Below, one piece after another: positions 17,184 through 24,230 of a DNA stretch of 24,530 bases. The notes below the pieces were generated by a model. That model was not told where the DNA came from, did no database searches, and saw only the letters and a program-made list of their open reading frames with translations. Numbering within the stretch: position 1 is the first letter of the stretch; each line of letters opens with the position of its first letter. The position numbers and the translations under genes were made by a program. The stretch comes from Methanobacteriota archaeon (GTDB lineage Archaea; Thermoplasmatota; Poseidoniia; Poseidoniales; Thalassarchaeaceae), in NCBI GenBank assembly GCA_002720055.1, contig PBGH01000024.1:1-24530 (forward strand), given 5' to 3'.

Positions 17184-17471
17184 ATGGATCCATACGATGT
17201 CATCATAATGCCTTGGATTACTGAGAAAACTCTCGAGGCCAGGAGAATTTCTGACCCAGAAGGCGGGCATATGGAGAATAACAATAGAATAGAATTTATT
17301 GTCCGTAGGGAGGCTACTAAGAAGGACATAAAAGCGGCGATAGAGACACTTTTAGAAGTCAAGGTCGCCAAGGTTAATGTCAAGATTAACAGGACAGGCA
17401 AGCACGCTAGCATTCGTTTGGACGAGGGTTATGATGCTGAGGAGGCAGCTCTCAAGTTGGGAGCATTCTGA
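17184..17471 (+). CDS. rpl23: Large-subunit ribosomal protein uL23
   Basis: The 95-residue product has the normal archaeal uL23 length, with PWITEKTLEA near the start, NRIEFIVRREATKKDIKAAIE in the middle and VAKVNVKINRTGKHASIRL, ending in ALKLGAF. uL23 sits at the exit of the peptide tunnel and docks SRP and the translocon. The open frame reaches back to 17097, but ATG 17184, five bases after the uL4 stop and behind ggagtgat, matches the family start and is chosen. Confidence 0.96.
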   Translation: MDPYDVIIMPWITEKTLEARRISDPEGGHMENNNRIEFIVRREATKKDIKAAIETLLEVKVAKVNVKINRTGKHASIRLDEGYDAEEAALKLGAF

Positions 17472-17482
17472 GGGGTTTTATT

Positions 17483-18199
17483 ATGGGCAAGAGGACACGT
17501 TCACAGCGCAGGGGTTCAAGCCCCAAAAATAGGGTTTCAAGCCATAGATTCCCTGCAGCAAATCGCTTGCCGCGCGTTAAAGGTGAGATAGCAGAGGTGG
17601 TTGACTTGATCCATAGTGCAGCCCATACTGCCCCGCTTGCCAAGGTCAAGTTCGAAGATGGATCAACTGCCCACCTAGGTGCACCAGAGGGGATTGCTGT
17701 GGGTCAGACTATAGCCTTCGGCGATAAGGTCTCTCTCAGGCCAGGAAACGTAACCACACTCGATCAGATTGCAGAGGGCACTCAGATTTGCAATGTGGAA
17801 CTACGGCCCGGTGACGGCGGTAAGATAGCTCGTTCTGGCGGAAACTCAGCAATGATAGACACTAGGATGGGAGAGTACGTTCGTATCCAACTTCCTAGCG
17901 GGCGAACAAAGGACTTGCCCGCAAAATGTAGAGCTACAATCGGTGTTTTAGGGGGACACGGCCGGACCGAAAAACCACTCCTGAAGGCAGGAGCAGCGCA
18001 TCATAGGGCTAAAGCTAGAGGGAAGCTATATCCAACTGTGAGCGGTGTTGCGATGAATCCAGTAGATCATCCCCATGGGGGTGGAAACCACCAAGCAGTT
18101 CATGGTCCAAACTCGGTAAGCAGAAATGCTCCACCGGGTAAGAAGGTCGGTAACATCGCACCCAGTAGGACCGGACGAGGAAGGTCGAAGAAGGAGTAG
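17483..18199 (+). CDS. rpl2: Large-subunit ribosomal protein uL2
   Basis: The 238-residue protein is archaeal uL2, which contacts the peptidyl transferase centre and is needed for subunit joining. The diagnostic C-terminal block MNPVDHPHGGGNHQ (about 192-205) and the following NSVSRNAPPGKKVGNIAPSRTGR are intact, as are the SH3-like and OB-fold parts (KVKFEDGSTAHLGAPEG, ELRPGDGGKIARSGG). ATG 17483 follows the uL23 stop by 11 nt with a gaggg Shine-Dalgarno at 17470-17474. The gene ends in TAG, one of several used as ordinary stops here. Confidence 0.97.
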   Translation: MGKRTRSQRRGSSPKNRVSSHRFPAANRLPRVKGEIAEVVDLIHSAAHTAPLAKVKFEDGSTAHLGAPEGIAVGQTIAFGDKVSLRPGNVTTLDQIAEGTQICNVELRPGDGGKIARSGGNSAMIDTRMGEYVRIQLPSGRTKDLPAKCRATIGVLGGHGRTEKPLLKAGAAHHRAKARGKLYPTVSGVAMNPVDHPHGGGNHQAVHGPNSVSRNAPPGKKVGNIAPSRTGRGRSKKE

Positions 18200-18204
18200 A
18201 TTAC

Positions 18205-18699
18205 ATGGCTAGGAAGAAGAAAATGTTTAGATCGGCCAAGATGGCCAGAAGGCAGGCCAGAAAGAGGAGATCAAAAATCTCCGAGAGGCGGAAGAAGGAA
18301 TTCAAATGGAGGGGATACTCAATGGAGGAACTATCAGAAATTCCGCTATATCCCCCAGAGGAAGATCCCGATGCTGTCTCAATCGCCACTTTGATGCCTT
18401 CCCGTGTTAAGCGATCTCTGGCAAGAGGACTAGACCAAGAATGCGAAAAACTTCTCGATAGGATTAGGACCAGTAACGGAAAGACCATCAGAACACATTG
18501 TAGGGGGATGTATATTCTTCCTGAGATGGTCGGTTCAACAATAGGTGTCCATGACGGTCAGAAGTTCGTTAATCTTGAGATTGTACCGCCAATGATCGGA
18601 CATTCATTGGGCGAGTTTGCAAAGACTAGGAAGTCTGTTACACACACCGGCCCAGGTGTAGGTGCTACAAGATCTTCCCAACACGTGGCACTAAAGTGA
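18205..18699 (+). CDS. rps19: Small-subunit ribosomal protein uS19
   Basis: At 164 residues this is uS19 with an extended, very basic N terminus (KKKMFRSAKMARRQARKRRS) before the archaeal FKWRGYSMEEL motif. The core RTHCRGMYILPEMVGSTIGVHDG and GHSLGEFAKTRKSVTHTGPG is unmistakable. uS19 sits on the head of the 30S subunit near the A-site tRNA and the subunit bridge. The extra basic N-terminal stretch, compared with shorter archaeal homologues, is probably an rRNA-binding tail. The gene starts 5 nt after the uL2 stop. Confidence 0.95.
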   Translation: MARKKKMFRSAKMARRQARKRRSKISERRKKEFKWRGYSMEELSEIPLYPPEEDPDAVSIATLMPSRVKRSLARGLDQECEKLLDRIRTSNGKTIRTHCRGMYILPEMVGSTIGVHDGQKFVNLEIVPPMIGHSLGEFAKTRKSVTHTGPGVGATRSSQHVALK

Positions 18700-18709
18700 G
18701 GTGAATAAA

Positions 18710-19246
18710 ATGAGCAGGAGACAAGGAAAGGCACAGAGCGGATATAGCCAGCTCTTAGAAGGATCAAACCTGGTCACAGCTAGAGCAGTTAACTTGGACT
18801 GTCACCACAAGCACTGCTATCACATCGCTAAGGCAATCCGAGGAATGAATGCAGAGGATGCACGGGAATACCTGCAAGAAGTTTTGGAAAAGAAGAGTGC
18901 TATACCCTATCAGCGAAGATCAAGGAAAGGGAGGGGTGGAAATACCATGGCAGGCCATAGAAAGGGCAAGATGGGTCCAGGCAAGTTCCCCAACAAAGCT
19001 TCATCAGAATTCATCAAACTCATCAACAGTGCTATGGATAATGCGAGGCAGAGATTCGACGATATTGACGCCGAGGATATGGTGATTACTCACGTAGCTG
19101 CCCATAGGGGGCAAGTTGCAACAAACTGGAGGCCGAGGGCACAGGGTAGGGCAACGCCCAGCAATCACTACCAGGTTAACTTGGAGATTTTTCTCGAGTA
19201 CTTTGACGAAGAATCAGAGTTGGAAATCGATGACGAGGAGTTCTGA
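18710..19246 (+). CDS. rpl22: Large-subunit ribosomal protein uL22
   Basis: This 178-residue protein matches archaeal uL22, whose loop lines the peptide exit tunnel. Markers are the N-terminal region about residues 25-60 (KAIRGMNAEDAREYLQEVL), the loop SAIPYQRRSRKGRGGN, FPNKASSEFIKLINSAMDNA, and the terminal block THVAAHRGQVATNWRPRAQGRATP. It ends in an acidic tail (DEESELEIDDEEF). The frame also offers GTG 18701, but gaggtga (18698-18704) is the Shine-Dalgarno itself, so ATG 18710 is the start. Confidence 0.95.
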   Translation: MSRRQGKAQSGYSQLLEGSNLVTARAVNLDCHHKHCYHIAKAIRGMNAEDAREYLQEVLEKKSAIPYQRRSRKGRGGNTMAGHRKGKMGPGKFPNKASSEFIKLINSAMDNARQRFDDIDAEDMVITHVAAHRGQVATNWRPRAQGRATPSNHYQVNLEIFLEYFDEESELEIDDEEF

Positions 19247-19255
19247 GGTGTAGAT

Positions 19256-19951
19256 ATGAAGGAGAATACCATTCAAAAGATGATTAACCGGAATGTCGAG
19301 AGACAGTTGGTAAGGGAATATCTCCTAAAAGAGACTGAGAGGGCTGGCTTTGGGGGTCTAACTTTCAACAGAACACCCGAGGGAACAAAGGTTACTCTCA
19401 AGGCAGAACAGGTTGGAAGAGTCATAGGTAGAAGGGGAAAGGTCATTCATGACTTACAAAGGAGACTTCAGGAAGACTTTAACCTCACTAATCCACAACT
19501 CGAGGTAGAGGAAATAGAAGAATCAAGAACAAATGCTCAGGTGATGGCAAGTAGACTTGCGAGCTCACTTGAGAGGGGCTGGTTCTTCCGTAGAGCAGGA
19601 CATAGTACTGTTCAGAACATCATGGATGCTGGTGCAAGAGGTTGCATTGTCATCCTAAGTGGTAAAATCACAGGAGCAAGACACCGTGTGGAGAAATTTC
19701 AGAAGGGCCATATCAAGTACTGTGGAGAGACTGCACTACAGCTTATGGACGTAGGATTCTCTACCGCTGTTAAGAAACTTGGGACCATAGGATGTACAGT
19801 TAGAATAATGAGGCCAGGAACCAAGCTCCCTCATGAAATTTCAATACAGGAAAGAAGTGAATCAGGACTTCCTGAGCTTGTTCAGGCATCAGGTTTTGTC
19901 CCCCTAGATCTTGAAGAGGCATTAGAGAAGGCCTCAAAGGAGGAGGAGTGA
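19256..19951 (+). CDS. rps3: Small-subunit ribosomal protein uS3
   Basis: The 231-residue protein is archaeal uS3, at the mRNA entry of the 30S subunit. The N-terminal KH domain has the VGRVIGRRGKVI loop (GRRG 58-61), and the C-terminal domain has QNIMDAGARGCIVILSGKITGARH and the KFQKGHIKYCGE block. The extension after about 200 is acidic. The start ATG 19256 has a gaggtg Shine-Dalgarno at 19244-19249 overlapping the uL22 stop. Confidence 0.97.
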   Translation: MKENTIQKMINRNVERQLVREYLLKETERAGFGGLTFNRTPEGTKVTLKAEQVGRVIGRRGKVIHDLQRRLQEDFNLTNPQLEVEEIEESRTNAQVMASRLASSLERGWFFRRAGHSTVQNIMDAGARGCIVILSGKITGARHRVEKFQKGHIKYCGETALQLMDVGFSTAVKKLGTIGCTVRIMRPGTKLPHEISIQERSESGLPELVQASGFVPLDLEEALEKASKEEE

Positions 19952-19952
19952 G

Positions 19953-20156
19953 ATGTCGCACGTCAGCTCCAAGGAAATCGATGAGATGAGCCAAGAACAG
20001 CGCGAGCTAACTTTAGAAGAACTCAGGGATGAGATGCTTCAGCTCAGATCCCAACAGGCACTTGGTGGCTCTGCATCAAACTCAGGAGCGTACAAGCAGA
20101 CTCGAAGAAGTATTGCTAGACTTCTAACTAAGATGAACCAGGAAAAGGAGGAGTGA
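19953..20156 (+). CDS. rpl29: Large-subunit ribosomal protein uL29
   Basis: A 67-residue helical hairpin protein with the uL29 features [35 protein letters not shown] and [15 protein letters not shown]. It sits by the tunnel exit next to uL23. ATG 19953 directly follows the uS3 stop. The gene end carries a strong Shine-Dalgarno (aaaggaggagtgat, 20144-20157) for the next gene. Confidence 0.95.
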   Translation: MSHVSSKEIDEMSQEQRELTLEELRDEMLQLRSQQALGGSASNSGAYKQTRRSIARLLTKMNQEKEE

Positions 20157-20157
20157 T

Positions 20158-20247
20158 TTGGCGGGGATTTGCAACCTATGTGGACTGCCAGATGAGCTAT
20201 GTATTTGTCAGGAGATAGCCAAGGAGCAACAAAAGGCAGTAATTTAG
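20158..20247 (+). CDS. aIF1 N-terminal zinc-ribbon segment, ending at an in-frame TAG
   Basis: From TTG 20158 the frame encodes 29 residues, [20 protein letters not shown] then AKEQQKAVI, which is the intact N-terminal zinc ribbon of archaeal translation initiation factor 1 (CxxCGLPxELCxC, four Cys at residues 5, 8, 15 and 17). A strong Shine-Dalgarno (ggagg 20147-20151) lies 6 nt upstream, so it is surely translated. The frame then meets TAG (20245-20247) and continues without any shift into the SUI1 core. In full-length archaeal aIF1 (about 100 residues) one ordinary residue stands at this position. The segment is either a separate peptide, the front half of a protein made by stop readthrough, or the front of a gene broken by mutation or base-call error. 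Confidence 0.8.
   Translation: MAGICNLCGLPDELCICQEIAKEQQKAVI
20245..20247 (+). other. In-frame TAG within the aIF1 reading frame
   Basis: TAG stands at codon 30 of an otherwise uninterrupted aIF1 frame (20158-20457), directly before GTG. Flanking residues align with the family without gap, so this is a substitution, not a frameshift. TAG ends at least five other genes here (for example uL2, uL5, uL6), so it is normally read as a stop. Confidence 0.85.
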
Positions 20248-20457
20248 GTGGTAAGAAGGAGATATGGTAAGATGGTCACAATGGTTGAAGGAATTGAAGA
20301 TACTGCCATAGATATCGGCCAGTTGGCCAAGATTCTGAAGGGCGCATGTGCTAGTGGGGGCACAGTGAAGGGCAGAACAATAGAACTCCAAGGAGATCAC
20401 AAGAAGAAGGCAGCTAAAGTTCTAGAGCAGAATGGGTATCAAGTGGAGGTTCGGTAA
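20248..20457 (+). CDS. Translation initiation factor aIF1 (SUI1/eIF1), core domain
   Basis: This is the SUI1 fold of aIF1, which binds the small subunit beside the P site and checks start-codon choice. The core VVRRRYGKMVTMVEGIE, KGACASGGTVK and IELQGDHKKKAAKVLEQNGYQVEV matches the archaeal family to its end. The core begins with GTG immediately after an in-frame TAG that separates it from its zinc ribbon. If made alone it has 69 residues and lacks that ribbon; with the ribbon, total length is the family norm. No good Shine-Dalgarno lies directly before the GTG (only aaggag, 20221-20226), so reinitiation after the TAG would be needed. The place between uL29 and Rpp29 is the usual one in Euryarchaeota. 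Confidence 0.85.
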   Translation: MVRRRYGKMVTMVEGIEDTAIDIGQLAKILKGACASGGTVKGRTIELQGDHKKKAAKVLEQNGYQVEVR

Positions 20458-20712
20458 ATGACAGATCTAATCAATCTCCCTTGGCTTTCTAGGACGATCG
20501 ATATCATTGATTCGACAGATCCTTCTCTCGTCGGACTAACTGGAATAGTGTTGGACGAAACTAAGAGGACAATCAAGCTTGAAACTATCAGCGGAGAAAA
20601 AACGCTAGCTAAGAATACGATAATTTTCAGAATCGAAAACGAGGTAATCAACGGCTCACTCGTCGGTCAAAGAGCTCAAGATAGAATTGGAAAGAGATAC
20701 AGGGGGCAATGA
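20458..20712 (+). CDS. rnp1: Ribonuclease P protein component 1 (Rpp29/Rnp1)
   Basis: The 84-residue protein is the archaeal Rpp29 homologue, a Sm-like beta barrel that binds the specificity region of RNase P RNA and helps 5' maturation of tRNAs. Marks of the family are SLVGLTGIVLDETKRTIKLET, the KTLAKNTIIFRI block and GSLVGQRAQDRIGKRYR. ATG 20458 abuts the TAA of aIF1. The position between aIF1 and uS17 is the conserved archaeal one and supports the call. Confidence 0.92.
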   Translation: MTDLINLPWLSRTIDIIDSTDPSLVGLTGIVLDETKRTIKLETISGEKTLAKNTIIFRIENEVINGSLVGQRAQDRIGKRYRGQ

Positions 20713-20713
20713 G

Positions 20714-21046
20714 ATGAGGGATATCGGGGTCGATGTAATCAAGCCAGAAGGAGAATGGGATGGCAGCGAAACCTGCCCGTTCTACGGATCTCTCAGAGTT
20801 AGAGGGCAAATAATCAGCGGTACAGTAGCATCTAGTGGTATGAAAGATACCATTGTGGTAGAAAGACAGGCCACAAGATATATGAAAAAGTTCGAGAGAT
20901 ATGAAAAGAGAACCAGACGATATTCGGCCCATCTGCCAAGTTGTATCGGAGAGATTTCTCTCGGCGATAGCGTTCGAATCATGGAGTGCAGACCTCTATC
21001 TAAGACGGTAAAATTCTGTGTCATAGAGAAGGGGGGAGCAAATTGA
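20714..21046 (+). CDS. rps17: Small-subunit ribosomal protein uS17
   Basis: At 110 residues this matches archaeal uS17: CPFYGSLRVRGQIISGTVAS, KDTIVVERQATRYMKKFERYEKR, AHLPSC and the terminal RPLSKTVKFCVIEK. uS17 is an OB-fold protein of the 30S body. The frame is open back to 20687 inside Rpp29, but ATG 20714, just after that gene's stop and behind aggggg (20701-20706), gives the family N terminus MRDIGVDV. Confidence 0.95.
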   Translation: MRDIGVDVIKPEGEWDGSETCPFYGSLRVRGQIISGTVASSGMKDTIVVERQATRYMKKFERYEKRTRRYSAHLPSCIGEISLGDSVRIMECRPLSKTVKFCVIEKGGAN

Positions 21047-21441
21047 AGGGAATCCCCGGAAGAGTCACGTCCGGACTTCCCACCCAGGCTAGGCTGGACT
21101 GTGTCGACAACACGGGCGCGAAGATCGTGCAGCTAATCACCGTCCTAAATAAGGGGGGAGTTGCAAGGAGATACCCCTCTGCTGGTGTTGGGGACATGAT
21201 TAGAGTCACCGTGAGGAGGGGAACCCCAGAGACAAGACGCCAGATATACAATGCGATAATCGTTCGGCAATCAAGACCCTTTAGGAGGGTCGACGGTACT
21301 TGGGTCCAATTCGAAGATAACGCTTGCGTCATCACAAATGAAAGAGGGGATGTGCAAGGTTCTGATATCAAGGGCCCAGTTAGCAGAGAGGCAGCCGAGA
21401 GGTGGCCAAGGATAGTCGCTACGGCTAAACAAATAGTTTGA
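21043..21441 (+). CDS. rpl14: Large-subunit ribosomal protein uL14
   Basis: The 132-residue protein has the uL14 signature LDCVDNTGAKIVQLITVL, then GVGDMIRVTVRRG and the C-terminal block DNACVITNERGDVQGSDIKG with VSREAAERWPRIVATA. uL14 lies at the interface of the large subunit. The start is TTG 21043, overlapping the uS17 TGA by 4 nt, with a ggggggag Shine-Dalgarno at 21031-21038. Confidence 0.96.
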   Translation: MKGIPGRVTSGLPTQARLDCVDNTGAKIVQLITVLNKGGVARRYPSAGVGDMIRVTVRRGTPETRRQIYNAIIVRQSRPFRRVDGTWVQFEDNACVITNERGDVQGSDIKGPVSREAAERWPRIVATAKQIV

Positions 21442-21451
21442 GGTGACATAT

Positions 21452-21889
21452 ATGGCAAGTAAGAAAGCAGGAAAACAGAGAACCTCCCAGAGAGAAGCAC
21501 CGATTCACATTAAGAGAAAGAGAATGCGAGCCCGACTCTTATCCGATGACCCCGATCTAAGAAATGTTCGATCAGTCACAATAAGGGTCGGAGACGAAAT
21601 TGAGGTTACTAGGGGCGACTTCAGTCACCCCAACAGTATCAAAGCCGACACAAGAGGAAAGAGACTAGGACAACCTCGGGGCAGATCGGGGGTTAAGGCC
21701 AAGGTTTCTTCGATCGATACGAAGGGCGGGCATATTTTCGTAGACGGTCTTTCGCAGACTACTGCTGACGGTAAGGAGGAAGCAGTTCCCGTCGATCCAT
21801 CAAATGTCGTAGTGACAAAATTGTACGAAGGCGATCCAGTAAGAATTAAGAAAATTGTCGACAGGTCATCGGGAGGTGACAACAAATGA
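21452..21889 (+). CDS. rpl24: Large-subunit ribosomal protein uL24
   Basis: A 145-residue uL24: the archaeal N terminus SKKAGKQRTSQREAPIHIKR, the KOW-type stretch VRSVTIRVGDEIEVTRGDF, and DTKGGHIFVDGL. It starts large-subunit assembly. The frame also offers GTG 21443, but that lies inside the Shine-Dalgarno gaggtgac (21440-21447), so ATG 21452 is chosen. Its end overlaps eS4. Confidence 0.94.
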   Translation: MASKKAGKQRTSQREAPIHIKRKRMRARLLSDDPDLRNVRSVTIRVGDEIEVTRGDFSHPNSIKADTRGKRLGQPRGRSGVKAKVSSIDTKGGHIFVDGLSQTTADGKEEAVPVDPSNVVVTKLYEGDPVRIKKIVDRSSGGDNK

Positions 21890-22584
21890 GCCGTAGTCAT
21901 CACAAAAGGCTAGTTATGCCGAGAACTTGGCCCCTTACTAGGAAGACCGATATTTGGGCCCAGAAACCCAATCCAAGTGGGCATCCACTGGAGATGTGCA
22001 TGCCTCTGGGAATCATCCTGCGGGACGTTCTTGGTGTTGCCCACAACATGAGGGAGGCAAAGAGAATCCTGCACTCGAGACAAGTAATGGTCGACGGCGA
22101 GATAGAGACAGATAGGGCCAGGGCAGTAGGTCTCATGGATGTACTGAGCATAGGGGATGAAAACTTCCGTTGCATCCTCGACACTAATGGAAAGCTAAGA
22201 TATAGGTCAATAGCAAAGAAAGCGGCATCAAGCAAGATTTGCAGAGTAGTTGGCAAATCCACGATCAAGGGTGGCACCACCCAGATTCACCTGCATGATG
22301 GTAGGAATATCTTGCTCGAAGACGCTTCCACCTACAAAACTGGGGACTCCCTAGTCATCTCTCTTCCCGATCAGAAGATTTCCTCCCACATAGAGATGAA
22401 GAAGGGAGCTCTAGCTTATCTAACCGGGGGAAGCCACATTGGCGAGACAGCTACAATCGAGTCCCAAGAAATTAAGAGATCATCCAAGCCTAACGAGACA
22501 ACTTTCCGGGATTTCGGCACTATTACAAATTACGTTTTCATCATCAGTAAGGAAACTGATATCCCATTGGAGGCAGAGTCATGA
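21886..22584 (+). CDS. rps4e: Small-subunit ribosomal protein eS4
   Basis: The 232-residue protein is eS4, found only in Archaea and Eukarya: SRSHHKRLVMPRTWPLTRKT at the start, an S4-type RNA-binding region (MPLGIILRDVLGVAHNMREA, then SRQVMVDGEIETD) and a KOW motif part (KKGALAYLTGGSHIGETATI). Start ATG 21886 overlaps the uL24 TGA and follows a ggaggtgac Shine-Dalgarno. Confidence 0.96.
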   Translation: MSRSHHKRLVMPRTWPLTRKTDIWAQKPNPSGHPLEMCMPLGIILRDVLGVAHNMREAKRILHSRQVMVDGEIETDRARAVGLMDVLSIGDENFRCILDTNGKLRYRSIAKKAASSKICRVVGKSTIKGGTTQIHLHDGRNILLEDASTYKTGDSLVISLPDQKISSHIEMKKGALAYLTGGSHIGETATIESQEIKRSSKPNETTFRDFGTITNYVFIISKETDIPLEAES

Positions 22585-23108
22585 CCGAGAATTCCAACCC
22601 AATGCTTTCCCCGGCTATCACTAAGGTAACGGTAAATATCGGAGTAGGAGAGGGTGGCCGTAGACTACAACTAGCAGAGAAAGTTCTTGAGGTATTGACG
22701 GGAATGACGCCTTCACGAACAATATCCACCAAGACAAATAGAGACTTAGGAACAAGGAAGGGGGCGCCAATAGGTTGCAAGGTTACAATCAGAGACAGAG
22801 AAAAGGCCGAATCTTTCCTCAAGGATGCCTTCTGGGTTAGAGACCACACGCTTCCTTCATACAACTTCGACTCTCAGGGTAACCTTTCTTTCGGAATATC
22901 TGACTACACAGACTTCCCCGACCAGAAATACGATCCAGACATAGGAATTTTCGGGATGGACGTTAACGTAGTCCTAGAGAGGCCAGGTCATCGAGTATCT
23001 AGGCGAAGAAGGAGGAAATCCAAGATTTCCCTCACTCATCGGGTCGGAAGAGAGGAATCAAGAGATTGGTTCGCTAACAAGTTTGAATTAAACATAGTGG
23101 AGGAGTAG
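22581..23108 (+). CDS. rpl5: Large-subunit ribosomal protein uL5
   Basis: The 175-residue uL5 binds 5S rRNA in the central protuberance. Markers: [46 protein letters not shown], the [20 protein letters not shown] segment, and [21 protein letters not shown] 22581 overlaps the eS4 stop in an ATGA arrangement. It ends in TAG. Confidence 0.96.
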   Translation: MTENSNPMLSPAITKVTVNIGVGEGGRRLQLAEKVLEVLTGMTPSRTISTKTNRDLGTRKGAPIGCKVTIRDREKAESFLKDAFWVRDHTLPSYNFDSQGNLSFGISDYTDFPDQKYDPDIGIFGMDVNVVLERPGHRVSRRRRRKSKISLTHRVGREESRDWFANKFELNIVEE

Positions 23109-23110
23109 AA

Positions 23111-23263
23111 TTGGCACGCGATCACGGAGAAAGAATAGGAAGAAGTCTAGGCTGCAGAAGATGCGGACGAAAGAGGGGAATGATTCGCAGACATGGCCTC
23201 AGACTCTGTAGGCAGTGCTTCAGGGACGTTGCTCCAGATATAGGATTCAAGAAATACTCATGA
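23111..23263 (+). CDS. rps14: Small-subunit ribosomal protein uS14 (zinc-binding)
   Basis: A 50-residue gene from TTG 23111, two bases after the uL5 stop, with ggaggag (23099-23105) as Shine-Dalgarno. The product, [20 protein letters not shown] followed by [19 protein letters not shown] and ending IGFKKYS, is the four-Cys zinc form of uS14 (Cys15, 18, 33 and 36). It sits in the 30S head. Its place between uL5 and uS8 is the standard one. The call is firm despite the short length. Confidence 0.96.
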   Translation: MARDHGERIGRSLGCRRCGRKRGMIRRHGLRLCRQCFRDVAPDIGFKKYS

Positions 23264-23274
23264 GGTGATAAAAG

Positions 23275-23664
23275 ATGCAGTTTGACCCAATAAACGACGC
23301 ATTTACGACGATATATAACGCAGAGAGCGCAGGAAAGTACGAGGTAACTGTCCGACCTGCTAGCAAACTTCTCGGAAGCATGCTTTCGATAATGAAAAGC
23401 TCAGGATACTTGGGAGAGTTCGAGAAGATGGAAGATGGTAGGGGTGGATGTTACAGAGTTTCTCTGATCGGTGCAATCAACAAGTGCGGAGTAATCAAAC
23501 CAAGACACTCAGTAAAAAGGTCAGATTTCGATAAGTGGGAATCAAGATACCTTCCAGCTAGGGACTTCGGTCTACTAATTTTAACAACTAATCAAGGAGT
23601 GATGGATCACTTCGAGGCGAAAAAGGAGAGAGTCGGCGGAAGGCTGCTCGCATATGTTTTCTGA
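23275..23664 (+). CDS. rps8: Small-subunit ribosomal protein uS8
   Basis: The 129-residue protein is uS8, which organises the central domain of 16S rRNA. It has DPINDAFTTIYNAESAGK at the start, ASKLLGSMLSIMKSSGYLG, KPRHSVKRSDFDKWESRYLPA and the archaeal end GVMDHFEAKKERVGGRLLAYVF. ATG 23275 follows the Shine-Dalgarno gaggtgat (23262-23269), which overlaps the uS14 stop. Confidence 0.97.
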   Translation: MQFDPINDAFTTIYNAESAGKYEVTVRPASKLLGSMLSIMKSSGYLGEFEKMEDGRGGCYRVSLIGAINKCGVIKPRHSVKRSDFDKWESRYLPARDFGLLILTTNQGVMDHFEAKKERVGGRLLAYVF

Positions 23665-23676
23665 GGGGGATTAAGG

Positions 23677-24228
23677 ATGCCAAGAGTAGCAAAAATTTCA
23701 CATGAGATTTCATTACCAGACGGTCTGGCTGTGAATCTAGAGGGAAGCGTAGTCACACTCTCCAAGGATGGGAACTCACTTTCCAGGGAATTCAAACACA
23801 ACAGAGTCTCAGTGCGAGAGTCAAGTGACGGATTAGAGGTACACTGCAATCTGCCTAGAAGGTCCGAGAAGGCAATTGCTGGAACATGGGCCGCACATCT
23901 GAGAAATATGGTAAGGGGGATGGAAGATGGGTTCGAATACAGATTAAAAGCCGTCTTCAGCCACTTCCCGATGACGCTTAAGGTAGAAGGAAACAAATTC
24001 ACAATCACAAATATGCTTGGTGAGAAGGTACCGAGGGTCGCCAAGCTACCGTGGTCGCCTTCGGAAGTAGATGTCAAGATACAGAATAAGACCGACGTCA
24101 TCGTCACTGGTGCAGATAGGGAGAAGGTAGGACAGACCGCTGCAAACATTGAGAGGGCTTGCAAGGTAAAGAAGAGAGATCCAAGAGTTTTCCAAGATGG
24201 AATATACATCACATCCAAGGGGGTATAG
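23677..24228 (+). CDS. rpl6: Large-subunit ribosomal protein uL6
   Basis: The 183-residue uL6 has the two-repeat layout of the family: ISHEISLPDGLAVNLEGSVVTL, GTWAAHLRNMVRGMEDGFEYRLKAV, FPMTLKVEGNKFTITNMLGEK, and the C-terminal DREKVGQTAANIERACKVKKRDPR. It contacts the factor-binding region of the 50S subunit. Start ATG 23677 has gaggggg (23663-23669) upstream. Confidence 0.97.
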   Translation: MPRVAKISHEISLPDGLAVNLEGSVVTLSKDGNSLSREFKHNRVSVRESSDGLEVHCNLPRRSEKAIAGTWAAHLRNMVRGMEDGFEYRLKAVFSHFPMTLKVEGNKFTITNMLGEKVPRVAKLPWSPSEVDVKIQNKTDVIVTGADREKVGQTAANIERACKVKKRDPRVFQDGIYITSKGV

Positions 24229-24230
24229 AA

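Noticed and set aside
20245..20247. TAG in aIF1 as a pyrrolysine codon.
   Set aside because: TAG ends several neighbouring genes normally and no pyrrolysine machinery is visible; aIF1 is not a known pyrrolysine protein. Kept only as a remote option.
20158..20457. Frameshift in aIF1.
   Set aside because: Both halves lie in the same frame and align without gap; only the single TAG interrupts them.
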